64,000 nucleotides of DNA, from contig JABLXY010000002.1 of NCBI GenBank assembly GCA_013177795.1, positions 620,001-684,000 of the forward strand. The letters are read 5' to 3'. The stretch comes from Syntrophaceae bacterium (GTDB taxonomy: Bacteria; Desulfobacterota; Syntrophia; Syntrophales; UBA2192). Each line of letters starts with the position of its first letter. Within the stretch, counting starts at the first letter, position 1. The notes under the pieces are model-generated. The model was given only the letters and a program-made list of their open reading frames with translations, was not told the DNA's origin and searched no databases. Below, piece by piece: positions 9,133-17,179 of this stretch. The position numbers and the translations under genes were made by a program.

Positions 9133-10098
9133 ATGAACTATTCCCTGGTCGTCAACGGGTTCGGCAACGCCTTTCTGCAGGAGTTCGGCTGCCCCTGCCC
9201 GCGCTGTGCGCGCAGGGACCGCGTGGCGAACGTTTCCGTTTCCCTCGTCGGCCGTGACGGCGGGGGCCGCATCGGCTGGCACGCCCTCGTCGATGTGGGC
9301 CTGGGTGTGGTGGACAGCCTCCGCGAGACCTTCCGTGCCGACGAGGCGCGCGTGGACTGGCTGCTCTTCACGCACTGGCACCCGGACCACAGCCTCGAGC
9401 TCAACCGCCTCGGCGAGACGATGCGGCGCACGGCCCGGCGCCGGGGCGGGAAGTTCTCGAGGATCCCCGCGTGGTGCCGGGAAGGCACCGGCAGGTGGCT
9501 GGCGAAGAACTTCTCCTACGAGTGGTACCGCTGCCTCGACGGCCGGCCGTCGAAGGAAGCCGAACCGCCGGGGACGCTCCTCGACCCCATTGACCTCGGG
9601 ACGGACGGCATCTCGATCACCCCCGTCTGCGTCTCCCACGCCGGCGCCGACATCAACCCGGAGAACTTCAAGGACCGGATGTACAACTGCGCCTGCTTCG
9701 TCGTGCAGACCGAAAGGGGGAAAACGGTGCTCCTCTGGGATCTCGACAGCAGCAACACCTGGATCACCAACCCCGAAACGGGGCCGCAGAGGGAGGCCGC
9801 GGAGCTCCTGACGGGGGCGGACCACCTCTTCCTGGACTGCTTTTCCTGGACCGTCGAGGAGCACGCGGGGTTCAGCACGGGGCACCTGTCCTTTGCCACG
9901 GCCCGTGAAGTCGCACGCGTGCTCCGGCCGAAGGAAACGCTGCTCGTCCACATGGGCGGCCACGAGGAGGGCGAGGGAAACCCCGGCTGGGGCTGGACGG
10001 ACGAGATGTGGGGACGCGAGGCGCAGAGGCTGTGGGCGGAAGACGGCCTGCCCGGCACGGTGCGCGTCCCCGTCATGGGCGAGGCGTTCGACATCTAG
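9133..10098 (+). CDS. Metallo-beta-lactamase-fold hydrolase (PhnP-like)
   Basis: The 321-residue cytosolic protein begins NGFGNAFLQEFGCPCPRCARRD, with a CPCPRC cluster of the PhnP/RNase Z-like branch. The metal-binding motif is THWHPDHS (HxHxDH, about residues 79-84). Further ligands are likely H182 (CVSHAG), D206-D208 (LLWDLDSSNT) and the late His of LLVHMGGH. This branch includes cyclic phosphodiesterases. The substrate is not evident. The ATG at 9133 was chosen because the protein then starts at the conserved beta strand. A candidate selenoprotein gene follows 39 bp downstream. Confidence 0.8.
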   Translation: MNYSLVVNGFGNAFLQEFGCPCPRCARRDRVANVSVSLVGRDGGGRIGWHALVDVGLGVVDSLRETFRADEARVDWLLFTHWHPDHSLELNRLGETMRRTARRRGGKFSRIPAWCREGTGRWLAKNFSYEWYRCLDGRPSKEAEPPGTLLDPIDLGTDGISITPVCVSHAGADINPENFKDRMYNCACFVVQTERGKTVLLWDLDSSNTWITNPETGPQREAAELLTGADHLFLDCFSWTVEEHAGFSTGHLSFATAREVARVLRPKETLLVHMGGHEEGEGNPGWGWTDEMWGREAQRLWAEDGLPGTVRVPVMGEAFDI

Positions 10099-10137
10099 AC
10101 GTTGCGGGCGGCGGAGCCCCGGGGGAAAGGAGGGGTC

Positions 10138-11496
10138 ATGAAGAGAATCGCTGTTGCCGCGGCATGGGTCGTCCTGGCGCTTCTTTTCTCGGCGGCGCCG
10201 GGGACAAAGGCCTTCGCCGGGGGTGATGACGGGCTGGGAATGCAGTCGGACCAAGCGACGGGGGGGCTGCGGGTCCTGGCCGTCGCCGTGCGGTTTCCGG
10301 ATGCGAGGCCCTCGTTCGATCTGGACAACATCCGGAGACGGGCCGTCGGGGATCTCGACCGGTACGTGCGGGAGCAGTCCTACGGGAAGGCCTGGGTCAA
10401 GGCCGACTTCCGGGGCTGGGTGGACCTGCCCGATCCGCTGTCGTTGTACAAGGTGAGCCCGTATAACTTCCAGGTGGACCGCCGGCGGGTGCGGAAGCTC
10501 ATCGAGGACGCCATGACGGGCGTGGAAGCGGACGTGGACTTCGGCCGGTATCAGCATATCCTCATCATCCCCGGCGTCCGCACCATGCCGGGGCAGGGAT
10601 ACGGGATGCTCTGCTACTGTGCCAACCCGGGGATGCTCACGGGGGTCAGGGGCAACCTGGCCTACGCAACGGTGCAGTCGAGGGGCGGCGCGGCGTTTCG
10701 CGGCGGCATCTTCGTAGGGTGCGAAAACGCGCACCTGGGCATGTTTGCCCACGATTTCTTCCACGCCCTGGGCGGCATCGATGCCGGGAAGCGGCGGGTC
10801 CCCTGACTGTACGATTTCGAGCGTCAGTCTGACGCTTCCGCAGGTCTTCCCTCCTTCGATCACAACGCGGTTTACATGGGGCCCTGGGACATCATGTCCC
10901 AGCATTTCGTGGAGCGGGGCAGCCCGCCTCCGGGGATCAGCTCCTTCACGAAGATCCGCCTCGGGTGGATCGCCAAGGAGCAGGTCCGCTTCGTGAAGCC
11001 GGGCGGGACGGCTGTGGCGTTCCTCTCGCCCCTGAGTGCAGGGGGAGAGACCCTGGCCGTCAAGATCCCCCTGGCCCGGGGCCATTACTACCTGATTGAG
11101 AACCGCCAGCCCGTGGGCTTCGACCGGGCCCTGCCCGACGCGGGGATCCTCGTGCTGAAGGTCAACCCCGACGCCGCCGAAGGCTACGGCACCGTGAAGG
11201 TCATGGACGCAAACCCTTCGGCCCCCCATTTCAGGCAGGCGACCTATCGGCTTGATGCCGCGGGCAGGGATCTCTTCAGGGACGGCGAAGTCGCCGTTGT
11301 GCCCCTGTGGGGGGACGGCGACAGGCTCGGGGTCCTCGTGACCGCGCCGGAGCGGGGCGCCGAAGCACTCGAGGCCGCGCGGGCCGTGGAAAGGCTGATG
11401 AGGGAACGGGGCCCCCGGGACCCGCGCACCGCAGAGGCGAAGGCCGCGTTCATGGCCTTCGATTTCAAGCGGTGCGCCGCGATCGCGGGCCGATAG
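10138..11496 (+). CDS. Candidate exported selenoprotein, M6-peptidase-like, with in-frame UGA (Sec223)
   Basis: Read through one TGA (10804-10806) this is a single 452-residue protein in one frame. Residues 1-28 are a signal peptide (MKRIAVAAAWVVLALLFSAAPGTKAFA). The middle resembles M6/immune-inhibitor-A peptidases: H205-D-F-F-H209 in place of HExxH, then ALGGID...VP-U-LYDFE aligning with the M6 pattern HALGLPDLYD, and YMGPWDIMSQH (246-256) like the M6 GxWDLM segment. The UGA falls at the Asp of PDLYD. Twelve bases later a hairpin with a GUC loop lies where a bacterial SECIS is expected. Coding character and family similarity continue on both sides. Selenocysteine is used in this genome (selD at 38851-39903). 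The alternative is a nonsense mutation. AAAGGAGGGG precedes the ATG. Confidence 0.65.
10819..10837 (+). promoter_or_regulatory. SECIS-like hairpin after the in-frame UGA
   Basis: GAGCGUCA (10819-10826) pairs with UGACGCUU (10830-10837), 8 bp including one terminal G-U, closing a GUC loop at 10827-10829. The loop G is 20 bases after the UGA at 10804-10806. Bacterial SECIS elements generally have a short stem and a small loop starting with G or GU about 16-37 bases after the UGA, so the position, loop size and loop bases fit. Confidence 0.65.
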
Positions 11497-11524
11497 TCTG
11501 CAAATCGTGCACAAGGAGAACGGC

Positions 11525-11677
11525 ATGGACGAGCTGCTGAAGAAGATCAGGGAGATCACGGGTGCCGGCGACGAGGCGGCCCGGAAGGTCATCGACGAGG
11601 TCGTCGCCTTTGCCAAGTCGAAGGTCCCCGGGCCCTTCCAGCATTTCGTGGACCAGATCTTCGAGCGGGACGAGTAA
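11525..11677 (+). CDS. Small helical protein of unknown function (50 aa)
   Basis: ATG at 11525 follows AAGGAG with proper spacing, and the frame encodes 50 residues (MDELLKKIREITGAGDEAARKVIDEV...FERDE) rich in charged amphipathic helix. It starts 28 bases after the candidate selenoprotein gene and may be its downstream operon partner. I do not recognise a family. Clean helix periodicity and a good ribosome site are the support. Confidence 0.5.
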   Translation: MDELLKKIREITGAGDEAARKVIDEVVAFAKSKVPGPFQHFVDQIFERDE

Positions 11678-11760
11678 GACCGCGTCTCGGTTATGGGGCA
11701 AGAAAAATTTTCTTCAAAAGAGCCCCTGACCCCTGCCGGATGAGGTTTTCTTCAGGCTGG

Positions 11761-11868
11761 TCAAAAAGGTTCAGATGCAAGGCGCCTGACAGGCCGAGGA
11801 GCGAGGCGTACTTGAGCGTACGTTGAGCGACGAGGTCGGAGGGCAACGCAGCAGATGAATCTTTTTCA
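11761..11868. repeat. REP-like intergenic palindromic repeat (about 108 bp)
   Basis: The ends form an imperfect inverted repeat (11763-11778 with 11851-11866, 13 of 16 pairs). The interior has the pattern GGCGTACTTGAGCGTACGTTGAGCGACGAGG. The layout resembles intergenic repeat elements I remember from Desulfobacterota genomes, with the same AAAAAG-TTCAGATGCAAGGCG opening; that family match is from memory. Confidence 0.55.
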
Positions 11869-11876
11869 CCTGCCTG

Positions 11877-12086
11877 TTAATCCATGGCGCTGCCCCAGGG
11901 ATTCACCCACGGGTTGGCCGCGCAGGCCAGACAGAAGACCTTCGTGGGGATGGAGCCGCAGCCCTGCTGCCACATATCGAACCGGCGGCAGGCCCGGCAC
12001 AGGGGCTTGTCGCAGCCGTCGCAGTAGATGATCGAGGGCACCTTCCCGCAGACTCCGCAGATTTCCTTTCCGTCTGTGATGCGCAT
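11877..12086 (-). CDS. Small Cys-rich zinc-binding protein
   Basis: The 69-residue protein contains CGVC (10-13), CDGCDKPLCRAC and CLAC pairs, nine cysteines in all, arranged like a treble-clef or B-box-type zinc finger. The ATG at 12086 (MRITDGKEICGVCGK) is preferred over one 72 bases upstream because AAGGA precedes it and the upstream residues are low complexity. The role is unknown; binding of two zinc ions is likely. It is convergent with the small helical protein and separated from it by a palindromic repeat. Confidence 0.6.
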   Translation of the reverse strand: MRITDGKEICGVCGKVPSIIYCDGCDKPLCRACRRFDMWQQGCGSIPTKVFCLACAANPWVNPWGSAMD

Positions 12087-12170
12087 GTCCTTGCTCCCGG
12101 CGGCGGAAATTCCGAATCCCGCTGCTGACAGGCTAGCGGCAGGCGGCCCCCCTGTCAAGCCGGGGCCTTC

Positions 12171-13178
12171 TCAGAAGCGGTGACGAAGGGCGAAGTGGAA
12201 GACCACGTCGGGGGCGGTCTTGACGGCCAGGTCCTCCGCCACGCCGATGTCCAGCGCGGTGCGCTCCGAGACGTGCAGCGTGCCGCCCAGGACGGCCTGC
12301 ACGGAGGCCGAACCCAGCTCGGCGAGATCGCTGTCCCGGTAAAACGCCGTGTGCCCGTCCAGCTGGACCTTCAGGGTGAGCCACGCAAGCGGCTGCCAGC
12401 CCGCCCCGAGGCTTCCGAGGGCAACGGCGTTTTTCTGCTGATCGGGCAGAACATCGCCGTCCGTCATCCCCATGACCCCGGCACCGCCGAAGAGTCCCCA
12501 GTGACCGCCGCCCGCCTTCCACCCCCGGCTTGCCGCGAGCCAGAGCGCGAGGTCGGTGCTGCCGCTGCCGTGCAGGTCGCCGCTGTTGCCGGTGGGGAGC
12601 TTCAGGCTCGCGCGCAGGGCCAGGGCCCGCGGGTTTTCGCCCCCGTCGGCGATCAGCTGCACCCCGCCCCCGAGGCGGACGTCCCCGATGCCGGAACCCG
12701 AGCGGCCGACGTAAACCCGGTTGACCCCGTTGCGTTGATACTGAAAAAGGATGCGGCCCCCGGGCGCCTTGTCGCGGCCGCCCTGCGGAAAGCCGAAGGT
12801 CCGATGGTAGGACTCGATGAACCCGTCCAGGAAGCCCCCGCCCTGGCGGATCCAGGGCAGTTCGAACCCGATTTCCGTGCGGGCCCCGATTCCCATGCGG
12901 CCCGCCAGGCTCAGGCGGACCGTCTCGCCGTCGAGGACGAGCTGTTCGCGGCGGGCGCTCACGTCGATGAAGTGATTGGCCAGATCGAGGGCGAGGGCCA
13001 GCTCCCGTTGCCCCTCCGGCAGGACCCGCGCATCGCCGGCGGCGGGCAGGCCGAAGATCTGCACGAGAGGGCTGCGGTTCGAGACGTGAAACGGCGCCAT
13101 GTCGGCGGGCATGCCGGTCGACGGTGCGAAAAGCAGCCCCAGCAGGGCCGCCGTGAGGATTGCGGGCAGGCGCTTCAT
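12171..13178 (-). CDS. DUF3187-type outer-membrane protein
   Basis: The 335-residue product begins with a signal peptide (MKRLPAILTAALLGLLFAPSTGMPA) and continues as alternating beta strands ending in Phe (FHFALRHRF), as outer-membrane barrels do. The order of segments (FHVSNRSPLVQIFGLP, LVLDGETVRLSLAGRMGIGARTEIGFELPW, ALRASLKLPTGN, DIGVAEDLAVKTAPDVVFHFALRHRF) fits the DUF3187 family, which has no known substrate. The ATG at 13178 gives a proper signal peptide; an ATG 18 bases upstream is less likely. It is divergent from the flavin reductase gene. Confidence 0.8.
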   Translation of the reverse strand: MKRLPAILTAALLGLLFAPSTGMPADMAPFHVSNRSPLVQIFGLPAAGDARVLPEGQRELALALDLANHFIDVSARREQLVLDGETVRLSLAGRMGIGARTEIGFELPWIRQGGGFLDGFIESYHRTFGFPQGGRDKAPGGRILFQYQRNGVNRVYVGRSGSGIGDVRLGGGVQLIADGGENPRALALRASLKLPTGNSGDLHGSGSTDLALWLAASRGWKAGGGHWGLFGGAGVMGMTDGDVLPDQQKNAVALGSLGAGWQPLAWLTLKVQLDGHTAFYRDSDLAELGSASVQAVLGGTLHVSERTALDIGVAEDLAVKTAPDVVFHFALRHRF

Positions 13179-13251
13179 GACGTGGAAACGTAGCACTGCC
13201 GCGGAGAAAATGGTACAAAAAACGTCAAATCGGGAAAGGAGGGGTCAATCC

Positions 13252-13815
13252 ATGCAGAAGATCTCCGTCGGCACGAACGTGTTCCTCTACCCCATGCCCG
13301 TCGTGCTCGTGGGAACGGATGTGGGCGGCAGGGCGAATTTCATGGCCGTGGGGTGGGTGAGCCGCGTCAATGCGGCGCCGCCCATGCTGGCCGTCGGCAT
13401 TTTTAACAAGCACTACACCAACGAGGGCATCCGGGAGAACGGGACCTTCAGCGTCTGCGTCCCCGACAGGCGCCTCGTCGGGAAGACCGACTACTGCGGG
13501 CTCGTCTCGGGCCGCAGGGTCGACAAGTCGAAGGTCTTCGACGTGTTCTACAGCGAGACGAAGACGGCCCCCATGATCCGGGAGTGTCCCCTGAACCTCG
13601 AGTGCCGGCTCGTGCAGACGGTGGCGCTGCCCACCAACAACCTCTACATCGGCGAGATCGTCGCCTCCTTCGCCGACGAGCGCTGCCTCTCGGAGGGCAA
13701 GCTCGACGTCAGGAAGCTCGACCCCCTCCTTCTCACCATGCCCGACAACCGCTACTGGACGGTGGGGGAGTTCGCGGGCCGGGCATGGGAGGCCGGGAAG
13801 GCCGTCGGTGACTAG
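13252..13815 (+). CDS. Flavin reductase family protein (flavoredoxin-like)
   Basis: The 187-residue cytosolic protein has the FMN-binding split-barrel layout of flavoredoxins. Visible features are the N-terminal PMPVVLVGTDVGGRANFMAVGWVSRVNAAPPMLAVGI strand pair, which in this family holds the FMN phosphate, then HYTNEGIRENGTFSVCVP and an IGEIVASFADE dimer strand. These proteins move electrons between flavins or act in sulfite/arsenate-type reductions; the partner is unknown. GAAAGGAGGGG precedes the ATG at 13252. It is divergently oriented from the DUF3187 gene. Confidence 0.87.
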   Translation: MQKISVGTNVFLYPMPVVLVGTDVGGRANFMAVGWVSRVNAAPPMLAVGIFNKHYTNEGIRENGTFSVCVPDRRLVGKTDYCGLVSGRRVDKSKVFDVFYSETKTAPMIRECPLNLECRLVQTVALPTNNLYIGEIVASFADERCLSEGKLDVRKLDPLLLTMPDNRYWTVGEFAGRAWEAGKAVGD

Positions 13816-13950
13816 CCGGCCCGGGGGCGCCGTGCGTCATCGCAAAGGGCTTTATCAAGCAAGGCCTTTTGTGGTAAGCTTGCAGCCGTTTTACGTCCGG
13901 GGGCGAAGCGCTTCCGACCGACATGCCGCTCCGGAAGAGGGAAACGAACC

Positions 13951-14787
13951 ATGACGCCAGAACCAATGGCCGGGAATGAAGCCGGCCGTCACCCGGTCCG
14001 GTGGCTGACGGACCCCTTTGCGGCCCTGGGCCGCAAGGCGATCAGCTGGGTCAACAACCTCGGCGCCTCGACCATCTTCGTCTCCCTGGCCGTCGTGAAG
14101 ATCTTCCGGCCCCGGCAGCTCATGAAGATTCTCGAGCAGCTGTGGCTGATCGGCGCGGGCTCCGTCCCGATCATCATGCTCGTCGGGCTCTTCACGGGCA
14201 TGGTCCTGGGCCTGCAGTCCTACCACGCGCTGGTCAAGTTCGGCTCCCAGGGCGCCCTCGGCACCCTGGTGGCCCTGTCTCTCATCCGGGAGCTGGGCCC
14301 GGTGCTCACGGCCATCATGATCACGGCCCGGGCGGGGTCGGCCATCACGGCCGAGATCGGCAGCCAGCGGATCTCGGAGCAGATCGACGCCCTGGGGACG
14401 ATGCGCATCGACCCGCTGCGGTACCTGATCAGCCCGCGGGTCGCGGCCTCGATCATCAGCTTCCCCCTGCTCACGGCCATCTTCGACGTCGTCGGGATCA
14501 TCGGCGGGTACATCTCGGGGGTGATGCTGCTGGGCGTCAACGCCGGCACCTACCTGTACCGCATCGAGGCGAGCGTGGACCTCAAGGACGTCACCGACGG
14601 CTTCGTCAAGGCCATCGTGTTCGCCGTCATCGTCACGACCGTGTGCTGCTACCAGGGATACTTCGCGCACATGCGCACGGACAGCTACGGCGCCCGGGCC
14701 ATCGGCCGGGCCACGACCGCGGCGGTCGTGATCTCCTGCGTGCTGATCCTGATTGCCGACTACGTGGTGACGTCGCTGCTGATCTAG
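13951..14787 (+). CDS. mlaE: Lipid-transport ABC permease MlaE
   Basis: The 278-residue integral membrane protein has the MlaE (DUF140) signatures: VPIIMLVGLFTGMVLGLQSYHALVKFG, LSLIRELGPVLTAIMITARAGSAITAEIGSQRISEQIDALGTM, and a long C-terminal helix. It forms the inner-membrane channel of the Mla (MCE) system that moves phospholipids between the inner and outer membranes. It leads mlaE-F-D-C-A. A palindromic GC hairpin (14791-14834) separates it from mlaF. Confidence 0.94.
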   Translation: MTPEPMAGNEAGRHPVRWLTDPFAALGRKAISWVNNLGASTIFVSLAVVKIFRPRQLMKILEQLWLIGAGSVPIIMLVGLFTGMVLGLQSYHALVKFGSQGALGTLVALSLIRELGPVLTAIMITARAGSAITAEIGSQRISEQIDALGTMRIDPLRYLISPRVAASIISFPLLTAIFDVVGIIGGYISGVMLLGVNAGTYLYRIEASVDLKDVTDGFVKAIVFAVIVTTVCCYQGYFAHMRTDSYGARAIGRATTAAVVISCVLILIADYVVTSLLI

Positions 14788-14790
14788 AAA

Positions 14791-14834
14791 ACCCCCCTGC
14801 GTCCCCCTTTTGCAAAGGGGCAGGGCAGGGGGAT
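14791..14834. repeat. Palindromic repeat between mlaE and mlaF
   Basis: CCCCCTG...CAGGGGG outer arms enclose an inner CCCCTTT-TGC-AAAGGGG hairpin. A relative of the same design lies after ddl1 (31217-31263). No T-run follows here, so it is more likely an intra-operon repeat or RNA-processing hairpin than a terminator. Confidence 0.6.
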
Positions 14835-14859
14835 GTGAAAGAGGAAAACCAGGTTGGGC

Positions 14860-16104
14860 ATGGCGACCCCGCTGATCGAATTCAAGGACGTCTCGAAGCG
14901 CTTCAACGACAAGACGGTGCTCGAGCGCGTCAACCTGCAGATCTACGAGGGGGAGGTCACGACGATCATCGGGCTGAGCGGCACGGGCAAGACCGTTCTG
15001 CTCAAGCACATCATCGGGCTGCTCAAGCCCGACGAGGGGACGATCCTGTTCCGGGGAACCCCCCTGGAGAAGATCCGCAGGCGCGATTTGCCCATGAGCT
15101 ACATGTTCCAGGGCAACGCGCTGTTCGACTCCATGACGGTCTACGAGAACGTGGCCCTGCCCTTGGAGGAGACGACGAACCTGGGCCGCGCCGAGATCCG
15201 GCGGAGGGTGATGGCCCGGCTCGAGCAGATGGAGCTCGCCGACGCGGTCGACAAGTACCCCTCGGAGATCTCCGGGGGCATGCAGAAGCGCGTGGCCCTG
15301 GCGAGGGCCCTGGTGACGGACCCCCAGATCGTGCTCTTCGACGAGCCGACCACCGGCCAGGACCCCGTCCGCAAGAACGCGATCCTGGGCATGATCGCCC
15401 AGTACCAGCGCACCTTGGGATTCACGGCCGTCCTGGTGAGCCACGAGATCCCGGACGTGTACTTCATCTCGAACCGGATCCTCGCCCTCTACGGAAAGCG
15501 GATCGTGTTCCAGGGGACGCCGGAGGAGTTCGAGGAATTCGAGCACCCCTTCAAGGAGGAGGTGGTGCACAGCCTCGAGGGGCTGCAGAAGGAGCTCACG
15601 GGCCTGCACTCCCGGCGGCAGTTCAAGCTCCGCTACCAGGGGCAGCTGCGCGGGGGCGCCCTCGGGGATGCCTACGCGGTGGCCGTGTTCACGCTGGAGG
15701 GGCTCGACAACGTGGCGGCGCACCTGGGCCACGATGCATCGCAGGAGGCCCTCCGGAGCCTCGGCGTGTTCCTGGGCAGGCATTTCGCGGCGATCGGCGG
15801 CTTCTCCACCCGCCACAGCATCAACGAGTACGTCACCGTGCTGCCCTCGACGGACCGGGCGGAGGCGGAGGGGATCGTGGCGGAGTACGTGCACGACCTG
15901 CAGGCCCAGGAGCAGGCGATCCTGGACATCTGGGCCGCGGCGCAGAAACGTTCGAAGTCCGACACGTGCGTGGAGCTGACCCTGCTTGCCGGCCTGGCCC
16001 AGGGCCGGCCCGACGAGGACCTCGACTCCGTGATATCCCGGGCAAGGCAGGCCCAGCAGGTCGTGTCCCGCATTCGATGCATCAACGAGGGGGATGGGAA
16101 ATGA
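14860..16104 (+). CDS. mlaF: Lipid-transport ABC ATPase MlaF with degenerate GGDEF-like C-terminal domain
   Basis: Residues 1 to about 250 are a complete ABC ATPase: Walker A GLSGTGKT (38-45), signature ISGGMQKR, Walker B IVLFDEPTTG and the H-switch VSHEIPDVY. It powers MlaE. At 414 residues it is about 145 longer than usual MlaF. The extra C-terminal part reads like a GGDEF fold (AVAVFTLEGLDNVAAHLGHDA, LRSLGVFLGRHF, then RHSINEYVTVLPSTDRAEAEGI), where SINEY sits at the GGDEF position, so the catalytic motif is lost. It may sense a ligand or mediate dimerisation. Start: ATG at 14860; a TTG 6 bases earlier is possible. The stop overlaps the mlaD start (ATGA). Confidence 0.92.
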   Translation: MATPLIEFKDVSKRFNDKTVLERVNLQIYEGEVTTIIGLSGTGKTVLLKHIIGLLKPDEGTILFRGTPLEKIRRRDLPMSYMFQGNALFDSMTVYENVALPLEETTNLGRAEIRRRVMARLEQMELADAVDKYPSEISGGMQKRVALARALVTDPQIVLFDEPTTGQDPVRKNAILGMIAQYQRTLGFTAVLVSHEIPDVYFISNRILALYGKRIVFQGTPEEFEEFEHPFKEEVVHSLEGLQKELTGLHSRRQFKLRYQGQLRGGALGDAYAVAVFTLEGLDNVAAHLGHDASQEALRSLGVFLGRHFAAIGGFSTRHSINEYVTVLPSTDRAEAEGIVAEYVHDLQAQEQAILDIWAAAQKRSKSDTCVELTLLAGLAQGRPDEDLDSVISRARQAQQVVSRIRCINEGDGK

Positions 16105-16571
16105 AAAAGTATGCCATGGAGACCACCGTGGGCATTTTCGTTGCAATAGGGCTGCTCTGCGTCGGCTACCTGACGGTGAAGCTCGGCAACGTCGCCTTCT
16201 TCGAGGGTGACCAGTACCGCATCTCGGCTCGCTTCACCTCGGTTTCGGGCCTCCGGGTCGGCGGCCCGGTCACCATGTTCGGCATCGAGATCGGGCGGGT
16301 GGACCGGCTCGCCATGGACCAGAAGAGCCAGCAGGCCATTGTGGAGATGCTCATCCGGAAGGACGTCCAGATTTTCGAAGACGCCATCGCGTCGATCCGG
16401 ACGGAGGGGCTCATCGGTGACAAGTACGTCAGCATCGACCCCGGCGGACTGGGCGAGCCCCTCAAGCCGGGCGACTGGATCATCCAGACCCAGTCGGCCG
16501 TGGATGTGGCCGACCTGATCAGCAAGTATGCCTTTGGAGACGTGAAGAAGGAGGAACCGGCGAAGCCATGA
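16101..16571 (+). CDS. mlaD: MCE-domain protein MlaD
   Basis: The 156-residue protein has one N-terminal membrane anchor (ETTVGIFVAIGLLCVGYLTVKLG) followed by a single MCE domain. Its characteristic segments are RISARFTSVSGLRVGGPVTMFGIEIGRVDRL and SIRTEGLIGDKYVSIDPGG. MlaD forms a hexameric lipid-carrying ring in the periplasm attached to MlaEF. The ATG overlaps the mlaF stop and the end overlaps the mlaC start (ATGA), showing tight coupling. Confidence 0.94.
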   Translation: MKKYAMETTVGIFVAIGLLCVGYLTVKLGNVAFFEGDQYRISARFTSVSGLRVGGPVTMFGIEIGRVDRLAMDQKSQQAIVEMLIRKDVQIFEDAIASIRTEGLIGDKYVSIDPGGLGEPLKPGDWIIQTQSAVDVADLISKYAFGDVKKEEPAKP

Positions 16572-17176
16572 CGAAAACGAAGACGATGGGAATCTGCGCG
16601 GCCGCGCTGAGCCTGATCCTGCTGACGGCCGGCACGGTGCCGGCGCAGGCCGCGACGGCCATGGAGATGCTGCGCACCGAGGTCACGCAGGTGATCGACG
16701 TGCTCCGCGACAAGACGCTCAAGGAGGACGTGAAGCGGGAGAAGCTGCGGGTCATCTACAACCGGATGTTCAACCAGGAAGAGCTGTCGCGCTGGTCCCT
16801 CGGGCGCCACTGGAACTCCCTGACCGAGGCGCAGCGCAAGGAGTTCTCGCCCCTGTTCCAGCAGGTCCTGGAGAACACCTACGCCGACCGGATCCTCGCC
16901 TACGACAACGAGAAGGTCCTGTTCGACCGGGAACTCCCGATCGCCCAGAGACGGGTCGAGGTCCAGACGCGGGTGGTCGCGAAGTCGAGGGAAATCCCCG
17001 TGAACTACCGGCTCGTGCAGGAGAAGGACGGCCGGTGGAGGGTCTACGACGTCGTCGTCGAGAACGTGAGCCTCGTGATGAACTACCGCTCCCAGTTCAA
17101 CGAAATCCTGGCCAAGAACACGCCGGCCGATCTCATCGAGATCCTGCGCAAGAGAGCCAAAGAGCAGAAATCCTGA
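16568..17176 (+). CDS. mlaC: Periplasmic phospholipid carrier MlaC
   Basis: The 202-residue product has a signal peptide (ending near AQA, residue 28) and the MlaC/Ttg2D fold. Recognisable segments are RVIYNRMFNQEELSRWSLGRHWNSLTEAQRKEFSPLFQQVLENTYADRI and YRLVQEKDGRWRVYDVVVENVSLVMNYRSQFNEIL, the latter a strong family signature. It ferries lipids across the periplasm between MlaD and MlaA. It overlaps mlaD by 4 bases and is 3 bases from mlaA. Confidence 0.94.
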   Translation: MTKTKTMGICAAALSLILLTAGTVPAQAATAMEMLRTEVTQVIDVLRDKTLKEDVKREKLRVIYNRMFNQEELSRWSLGRHWNSLTEAQRKEFSPLFQQVLENTYADRILAYDNEKVLFDRELPIAQRRVEVQTRVVAKSREIPVNYRLVQEKDGRWRVYDVVVENVSLVMNYRSQFNEILAKNTPADLIEILRKRAKEQKS

Positions 17177-17179
17177 GCC

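Noticed and set aside
10102-10806. Treating the M6-like frame as two separate genes (10138-10806 and 10876-11496)
   Set aside because: Both parts are in one frame, the family motifs continue straight across the TGA (VP-U-LYDFE), and no ribosome site precedes the ATG at 10876.
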